Source of the DNA: Erythrobacter sp.
GTDB lineage: Bacteria > Pseudomonadota > Alphaproteobacteria > Sphingomonadales > Sphingomonadaceae
Direction of reading: 5' to 3'
NCBI GenBank assembly: GCA_002695185.1
Contig: NZOF01000153.1
Location: 1 to 19,548, forward strand
DNA: 19,548 nucleotides
Numbering within the stretch: the first letter of the stretch is position 1; the number at the start of each line of letters is the position of its first letter. A model generated the notes under the pieces. The model saw only the letters and a list, made by a program, of their open reading frames with translations. It did not search any database and was not told where the DNA came from. Below are positions 15,525-19,548 of the stretch, in pieces. Position numbers and translations under genes: made by a program.

Positions 15525-16709
15525 ATGCGTTTGCTCGCCGGGCTGGTTGCAGCCTTCAGCCTAGCGGGATGCGCCGCGGTTCCCGGTGGACGCCCGCCGC
15601 TAGATACGGGGGCTGTGGAGCCGCCCCCCGCCATTCCGGCAGACACGGCGCTTGCCGCGCCCCTTTCTCCGGGACCGGCAATCGAGACCATGCCGTTCCA
15701 GAGCTTCGATGCGGCCTCTGCGCTTTCGGCATTCCGTGCGTCCTGCAGCAAGATCCTGTTTCGTGACGATGTCAGTGGTCTGACTAGTCGCCTCGACTGG
15801 CAGGCCCCGTGCGCCGCGGCCGAGAATTGGTCCGAAGAGGCAGCAGATTTTTTCCGCAGCCAGTTCGAAACGGTCATCGTCGGCGATGGCAAGGCTTTTG
15901 CCACCGGCTATTTCGAACCTGAAATTCTAGGCAGCCGCACACCCGCGCCGGGATACGATGTCCCCATCTATGCCATGCCGGAGGATCTCGTCCGCGGCTG
16001 GCCCGATGACATTGCGGAAAGCGAACGGACCGGTCGTGCGCCCTTGGGCAGGTATGACGAAAGCGGAAAGATCGTGCGCTATTACGAGCGCTCGCAGATC
16101 GTCGACGGGGCGCTGGAAGGGAAGGTGCCGGTTATTGCGTGGGCAGCCGATCCGGTCGAATTCTTCTTCCTCCAGATTCAGGGCAGCGGCCTGTTGCGCA
16201 TGACCGACGGCAGCATGATGCGGATCGGCTATGCCGGCCAGAACGGCCGTGAATATGTCGGCATCGGCCGTATCATGCGTGAAGAGGGGCTGATCGGCGA
16301 CGGCACGCCCTATGCCACATCGATGCAGGGCATCGTCCAGTTCATCCGCGACAATCCCGAGAAGGGCGCGGAGATCATGAACCTCAACAAGAGCTGGATC
16401 TTTTTCCGCCCGCTCGACACCGATGGCCCGCTCGGCTCGCTCGAAGTACCGGTCAAGCGCGGCGACAGCGTGGCAGTTGATCCCAAGTTCATTCCCTACG
16501 GTGCGCCGGTCTGGCTCGACCTCGATCGCGATGTCGCCGACGGGCTATGGATCGCACAGGATACCGGCGGCGCGATCAAGGGCGCCAATCGCTTCGACAC
16601 TTTCTGGGGCAATGGCGGCGACGCTAGCGAGATTGCCGGCGGCATGAGTGGCCGAGGGACTGCGTATCTCCTGCTACCCAAGGGAACGCTCGCGCGCCTC
16701 CGGCGATGA
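15525..16709 (+). CDS. mltA: Murein lytic transglycosylase A (outer-membrane lipoprotein)
   Basis: Cleaves the MurNAc-GlcNAc glycosidic bond of peptidoglycan, leaving 1,6-anhydroMurNAc ends; acts in the periplasm from the outer membrane. The start MRLLAGLVAAFSLAGC is a lipoprotein signal peptide with lipobox LAGC and Cys16 as the lipid site; Ala at +2 favours the outer membrane. After a Pro-rich linker come the MltA-domain blocks ATGYFEPEILGS, YDVPIYAMPEDLV, FFFLQIQGSGLLRMTDG, RIGYAGQNGREYVGIG and NKSWIFFR. The C-terminal 3D domain has AQDTGGAIKGANRFDTFWG, with Asp346 and Asp358 conserved, Asp346 being the expected catalytic acid. The length of 394 residues is normal for alphaproteobacteria. 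ATG 15525 has GGAGAG five bases upstream. Its TGA overlaps the smr ATG by four bases, so the two are translationally coupled. Confidence 0.96.
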   Translation: MRLLAGLVAAFSLAGCAAVPGGRPPLDTGAVEPPPAIPADTALAAPLSPGPAIETMPFQSFDAASALSAFRASCSKILFRDDVSGLTSRLDWQAPCAAAENWSEEAADFFRSQFETVIVGDGKAFATGYFEPEILGSRTPAPGYDVPIYAMPEDLVRGWPDDIAESERTGRAPLGRYDESGKIVRYYERSQIVDGALEGKVPVIAWAADPVEFFFLQIQGSGLLRMTDGSMMRIGYAGQNGREYVGIGRIMREEGLIGDGTPYATSMQGIVQFIRDNPEKGAEIMNLNKSWIFFRPLDTDGPLGSLEVPVKRGDSVAVDPKFIPYGAPVWLDLDRDVADGLWIAQDTGGAIKGANRFDTFWGNGGDASEIAGGMSGRGTAYLLLPKGTLARLRR

Positions 16710-17263
16710 CCGCGCCGCGGGGCCTGACAGCAGAAGAAGCGCAAGCTTGGGAAAAGGTCGCCGCGACGGTGAATCCCCTGCATCCAGCAACTCCAAAGCC
16801 CACTGCCGCTCCGGTCACGCCTACCCCGCCGAAACCTCGACCGCCCAAGGCGATTACGAAGCCGGTGCGCCCGGCGCCGGCTCCGAAGCCCGCACCCAAG
16901 CAGCTCGATGCGACGCGCAACACGCTCGATGCCGGGTGGGACAAACGGATGCGGTCCGGTGCGATACAGCCCGACTTCACTCTCGACCTTCATGGTCACG
17001 GCCTCGACGCGGCCTATAACCGTCTGATGAGCGGCGTTTCGCAGGCCCGTGCGATGGGCGCGCGGACAATCCTGTTAGTGACGGGCAAGCCGCGCCCGGT
17101 CGATCCTGCCGACAGAGGGCACAAGCGGGGCGCAATTCGCGCCAAGGTTCTCGACTGGCTGGCCGCATCGAGCCACCACTCGGCCATTGCGGCAGTCCGC
17201 CGCGCCCATATCCGGCACGGCGGCGAAGGCGCGCTTTATATCGTTCTCAGGCGGGAGCGCTGA
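16706..17263 (+). CDS. Smr (small MutS-related) domain protein
   Basis: Stand-alone Smr-domain protein of 185 residues. The N-terminal third is a helix (TAEEAQAWEKVAATV) followed by a long Pro/Ala/Lys linker (about 25-66), likely disordered and basic. The Smr domain runs from about 88: FTLDLHGHGLDAAYNRL with the LDLHG motif at 93-97, RTILLVTGK, then RGAIRAKVLDWL, and the closing HGGEGALYIVLRR that replaces the usual HGGxGALYVxLRR. Smr domains are nucleases or nucleic-acid-binding modules; for short proteins like this the substrate is unclear, and recent work links related proteins to rescue of collided ribosomes. The ATG overlaps the mltA stop as ATGA. It is the last gene of the Tim44-like/mltA/smr run. 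Confidence 0.93.
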   Translation: MTAPRGLTAEEAQAWEKVAATVNPLHPATPKPTAAPVTPTPPKPRPPKAITKPVRPAPAPKPAPKQLDATRNTLDAGWDKRMRSGAIQPDFTLDLHGHGLDAAYNRLMSGVSQARAMGARTILLVTGKPRPVDPADRGHKRGAIRAKVLDWLAASSHHSAIAAVRRAHIRHGGEGALYIVLRRER

Positions 17264-17310
17264 TACGCTCCGCAAAGTCGGGCGTGGTAGCCATTGACTG
17301 AGAATTCGGG

Positions 17311-17850
17311 TCAGCCAAGCAGCATCACGTTCATCAGGCGACCCGGAAGGACGAATGCGAAAATGCCCGGGATCATCAGCGCCGTCAGATAGGTGAAGAC
17401 GAGGTGCTTCTTGTGCCCGGCGATGTCGCCCTTGCGCGCCGTGGCGACGGTTTTCCAAGCCGCGTGGAAGGTCACCGGCACGAAGATATGGATAAAGCTG
17501 AACCCGCCCGTCGACTGGATGAAGATGGCGCTCGTCGCTGTGACCAGCATCAGGACCAGCCAGATCTTGCCGAGTTGCTTGTGCTGCGGGGTACCCTTCT
17601 TCGCCAGTAGCAGATAGCCGCCCAGGGGGATGGCAGGCAGCACGGTGGCGACATGAATGATGATCGGCAGCTTCGCGTAGTGATGGAGATTGTCGACCAT
17701 GCCAAAAGCGGCGCGGCCCAATGCGATGATGACGAGGAAGCTCATCGTAAAGCAGGCGATGCTGACCAGCGTGCGGGCTGCCGGACCGAGATCGAAGCTG
17801 GCTTTGGAAGGCGTGGATTTCTTGGGGAAGGGAAGGGCAAGGGCGGTCAT
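17311..17850 (-). CDS. DUF2306 family membrane protein
   Basis: Integral membrane protein of 179 residues that fits DUF2306, of unknown function. I see about five hydrophobic stretches: RTLVSIACFTMSFLVIIALG, IIIHVATVLPAIPLGGYLLL, IWLVLMLVTATSAIFI, FIHIFVPVTFHAAW and YLTALMIPGIFAFVLPG. Several family histidines are retained: the IIHVATVLPAIPLG helix, HKQLGKIW, FSFIHIF, and GDIAGHKKHLVF with two adjacent His positions. These membrane histidines make heme or metal binding conceivable, but that is inference. The ATG complementary to 17848-17850 is supported by GGAG about eight bases upstream on the minus strand; an in-frame start further upstream would overlap the divergent regulator region. The gene is divergent from the LytTR regulator and convergent with smr. 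Confidence 0.85.
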   Translation of the reverse strand: MTALALPFPKKSTPSKASFDLGPAARTLVSIACFTMSFLVIIALGRAAFGMVDNLHHYAKLPIIIHVATVLPAIPLGGYLLLAKKGTPQHKQLGKIWLVLMLVTATSAIFIQSTGGFSFIHIFVPVTFHAAWKTVATARKGDIAGHKKHLVFTYLTALMIPGIFAFVLPGRLMNVMLLG

Positions 17851-18005
17851 AAACAGTCTCCATCGGGGTTGTGGAAACCGTTCTGAAGCACGCCCGTCTG
17901 CGGGCAATCGCCCTTCCGCGGGCTGGCGGATCGCTACGTGAATTGCGCATATTTACGGGTGAATGCCACTTTACGAAGCGTGAACTGGCGCTAGTTTCGC
18001 GCGCT
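17851..18005. promoter_or_regulatory. Divergent DUF2306 / LytTR control region with a direct repeat
   Basis: 155 bases between the two divergent starts. TTTACG occurs at 17952-17957 and again at 17970-17975, each followed shortly by TGAA (17960-17963 and 17981-17984). The copies are 18 bases apart. LytTR proteins bind pairs of short direct repeats, usually about two helical turns apart, so this is a possible autoregulatory site. No strong -35/-10 pair is visible. Confidence 0.35.
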
Positions 18006-18827
18006 ATGACAGCGAATGCTCCCGGACCGCTCGCCATGCGGGTGCGCCAGATCGTGATCGATCTTTCGGTACTGATCGCCATCGGCGTGGTTCTCGGCCT
18101 GCTGGCTCCTTTGGGAACTGTCGGAATGTCTGTGCCTGGCCGCATCTTCTACTGGGTGGTTCTGGCGGTCGCGGGCTATGTATTCTACAAGCCGGTGGGC
18201 GCGATCGTCTTGCGCCTCGGGCCTCTGCTTGCTTTGCCTGCCTTGCCATTATGGGCAGCAGCCGTGCTCATCGCCTCAATTCCGATGGCAGCACTCGTAT
18301 GGGTGGTGGATGCGGGGGGAAGCGAAGTGCGCATGCCGACGTTCGAGACAGCGATCGTCCATTACGGCCTGGTGGCTCTGGTGGGCGCGGTGATAACGCT
18401 GATGTTCAATCTCATCCCGGCAACCCGCATGACCGGGCAGGCGGCCGATGTTCCTTCCCAAACACCCGAGCTCCCAACACAAGAACCAGCACTTCCTGTT
18501 GAAGAGCAGTCGGCACATGCGCGGTTTGCCGATCGCCTTTCGCCTGAACTTGGCAGCCAGTTGATCGCACTGGAGATGGAGGACCACTACGTGCGTGCGC
18601 ATACGGCCCTGGGTAGCGAACTCGTCCTGATGCGCATGCGCGATGCCGTGGCCGAGCTCGATGGTCTGGAGGGTGAGCAGGTCCACCGAAGCTGGTGGGT
18701 CGCCCGCGGAGCGGTCATCGACGTCAAGCGAGAGGGTCGCAACGTCCGCTTGTTGCTGGACAATGGCGTCGAGGCGCCGGTGAGCCGCGCGAATGTATCG
18801 GTATTGAAAGAGCGCGGCTGGATTTAA
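18006..18827 (+). CDS. Membrane-anchored LytTR family DNA-binding regulator
   Basis: Transcription regulator tethered in the inner membrane. It has about four hydrophobic helices (IVIDLSVLIAIGVVLGLLAPL, RIFYWVVLAVAGYVFYKPVG, LWAAAVLIASIPMAALVWVV, YGLVALVGAVITLMFNLIPA). A Pro/Gln/Glu-rich linker follows, then a C-terminal LytTR domain: GSQLIALEMEDHYVRAHTALGSELVLMRMRDAVAELDGLEGEQVHRSWWVARGAV, ending SVLKERGWI. There is no receiver domain, so the signal presumably comes through the membrane part. The start is uncertain. ATG 18006 gives 273 residues and leaves room for the divergent promoters. GTG 17871 would add 45 residues but start 20 bases from the DUF2306 gene. No good ribosome site precedes 18006, so the message may be nearly leaderless. 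The stop codon lies in the loop of the hairpin at 18812-18839. Confidence 0.88.
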   Translation: MTANAPGPLAMRVRQIVIDLSVLIAIGVVLGLLAPLGTVGMSVPGRIFYWVVLAVAGYVFYKPVGAIVLRLGPLLALPALPLWAAAVLIASIPMAALVWVVDAGGSEVRMPTFETAIVHYGLVALVGAVITLMFNLIPATRMTGQAADVPSQTPELPTQEPALPVEEQSAHARFADRLSPELGSQLIALEMEDHYVRAHTALGSELVLMRMRDAVAELDGLEGEQVHRSWWVARGAVIDVKREGRNVRLLLDNGVEAPVSRANVSVLKERGWI

Positions 18828-18839
18828 GTCCAGCCGCGC
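18812..18839. terminator. Shared hairpin between the LytTR gene and catalase
   Basis: Perfect 11-bp stem, GCGCGGCTGGA (18812-18822) with TCCAGCCGCGC (18829-18839), and a 6-base loop holding the LytTR stop codon TAA (18825-18827). It lies ten bases beyond the catalase stop on the other strand. No long T run follows on either side; on the minus strand TCTTTC follows, on the plus strand ATTTATT comes eight bases later. Probably a bidirectional terminator. Confidence 0.7.
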
Positions 18840-18849
18840 CCGATACGAT

Positions 18850-19548
18850 TTATTCGGCAGCTTCCTTCATGGCGCTTCCTTCACCGCCAATGGAAAGCGC
18901 GCTCGCCATTCCGGGCGCTTCAGACTTTCCGCCGATCTTGTCGCGAGACATCTTTTCGATCCGCTCGCCGATTTTCTGATCGATCGCTTTCCAGTAATCG
19001 AATGCGCGGACCAGAACCTTCTCGCTGACGCCGTCTGCCAGATGACCCGCCACGTTCGAGACAAAGCGATCGCGCTGTGCGTCGTCCATGACATCGTTGA
19101 TCAATGCGCGCGGCTGGCTGACGTCGTCATCATCCTCGCGCAATGTATAGGCTTCGCGCACCATGTCGCCATCGGCGTACCACGTGGCTTCGCCGCCCAC
19201 TTCCGGCTGGGCGGCAGGGCCGCCGTAGGAGTTGGGTGCATAGACAGGATCGACAGAGTTCGTGACGCGCATATCGCCTGCGCGCGAATAGGAATTGACC
19301 TCTGCATTCTTGGCCGAATTGACGGGGATCTGCTTGTAATTGACGCCCAGCCGCGCCCGGTGGGCATCCGAATAGGAGAAGCCACGCGCCAGCAGCATCT
19401 TGTCGGGGCTAAGGCCGATACCAGGAACCATATTGTTCGGTTCGAACGCCAGCTGTTCGATCTGCGTATCCCAGTCGACAGGGTTTTCGTTTAGCACCAG
19501 CTTGCCGACCTCGATCAGAGGATAGTCGGAGTGCGGCCAGGTCTTGGT
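18850..19548 (-). CDS. Heme catalase (C-terminal part)
   Basis: Hydrogen peroxide dismutase, monofunctional heme catalase family. The gene enters from the right edge, so only the last 232 codons are present; the catalytic His and Asn are outside. The visible part begins TKTWPHSDYPLIEVGKLVLNENP and continues with AFEPNNMVPGIGLSPDKML. The proximal heme signature RGFSYSDAHRARLG carries the ligand Tyr, followed by VNYKQIPVNSAKNAEVNSY. The C-terminal helical region has an acidic run (REDDDD) and DAQRDRFVSNVAGHLADGV, and the protein ends MKEAAE without the flavodoxin-like extra domain of large-subunit catalases, so it is a small-subunit type. The TAA is complementary to 18850-18852. It converges with the LytTR gene over a shared hairpin. 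Confidence 0.96.
   Translation of the reverse strand, partial: TKTWPHSDYPLIEVGKLVLNENPVDWDTQIEQLAFEPNNMVPGIGLSPDKMLLARGFSYSDAHRARLGVNYKQIPVNSAKNAEVNSYSRAGDMRVTNSVDPVYAPNSYGGPAAQPEVGGEATWYADGDMVREAYTLREDDDDVSQPRALINDVMDDAQRDRFVSNVAGHLADGVSEKVLVRAFDYWKAIDQKIGERIEKMSRDKIGGKSEAPGMASALSIGGEGSAMKEAAE

Noticed and set aside
17276..17312. A loose inverted repeat around GAATTC between smr and the DUF2306 gene
   Set aside because: Only TGAC/GTCA and the GAATTC core match, with mismatches between them and no T run, so it is not a credible terminator.
1..19548. Mobile element, phage, CRISPR, toxin-antitoxin or biosynthetic cluster
   Set aside because: No transposase, integrase, spaced repeats, paired small toxin/antitoxin genes or biosynthetic enzymes are visible. 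All genes belong to core or common accessory families and base composition looks uniform by eye.

Overview
The window is a piece of core chromosome from a GC-rich alphaproteobacterium. The closest fit is the Sphingomonadales, probably the Erythrobacteraceae (Erythrobacter/Qipengyuania-like). The reasons are the rpoC sequence, a GapR-type DUF2312 protein, DUF1244, a glutamyl-tRNA synthetase of the second alphaproteobacterial kind, a secB / Tim44-like / mltA / smr cluster, a membrane-anchored LytTR regulator of the sphingomonad type, and a possible EcfG-type (GGAAC) stress promoter. The assignment rests on remembered family features, not on a search. I see no insertion sequence, prophage, CRISPR array, tRNA or rRNA.

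Layout. 1-2084: C-terminal half of rpoC, closed by a strong intrinsic terminator (2106-2142). 2247-4625: a membrane/PAS/GGDEF/EAL cyclic-di-GMP protein carrying two opposite single-base frameshifts. 4692-6050: gltX. 6085-7794: SulP-STAS anion transporter, whose stop codon directly abuts the stop of the convergent pyk gene (7795-9249, minus). 9299-9610: DUF1244. 9692-9928: a GapR-like nucleoid protein. 10000-10869: a stress-type short-chain dehydrogenase with a possible GGAAC promoter and a perfect hairpin against its start codon. 10926-11273: a YbjQ/UPF0145 protein. 11340-14566 (minus): secB, murJ and trpS, probably one operon. 14834-17263 (plus, divergent from secB): Tim44-like protein, lytic transglycosylase mltA and an Smr-domain protein. 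17311-17850 (minus): a DUF2306 membrane protein, divergent from 18006-18827, a membrane LytTR regulator. 18850-19548 (minus): C-terminal half of a heme catalase running off the window, separated from the LytTR gene by a shared hairpin.

How the genes work together. Most are housekeeping: transcription (rpoC), tRNA charging (gltX, trpS), glycolysis (pyk), envelope building and export (murJ, secB, mltA, Tim44-like) and chromosome organisation (GapR). The accessory or regulatory content is the broken c-di-GMP gene, the stress-type SDR, and the DUF2306/LytTR/catalase group at the right end.

I did not find a convincing new multi-gene system. The items most worth a second look are the doubly frameshifted GGDEF-EAL gene, the SDR promoter with its start-codon hairpin, the overlapping hairpins before gapR, the nested palindrome upstream of secB, and the LytTR/DUF2306 divergent pair.
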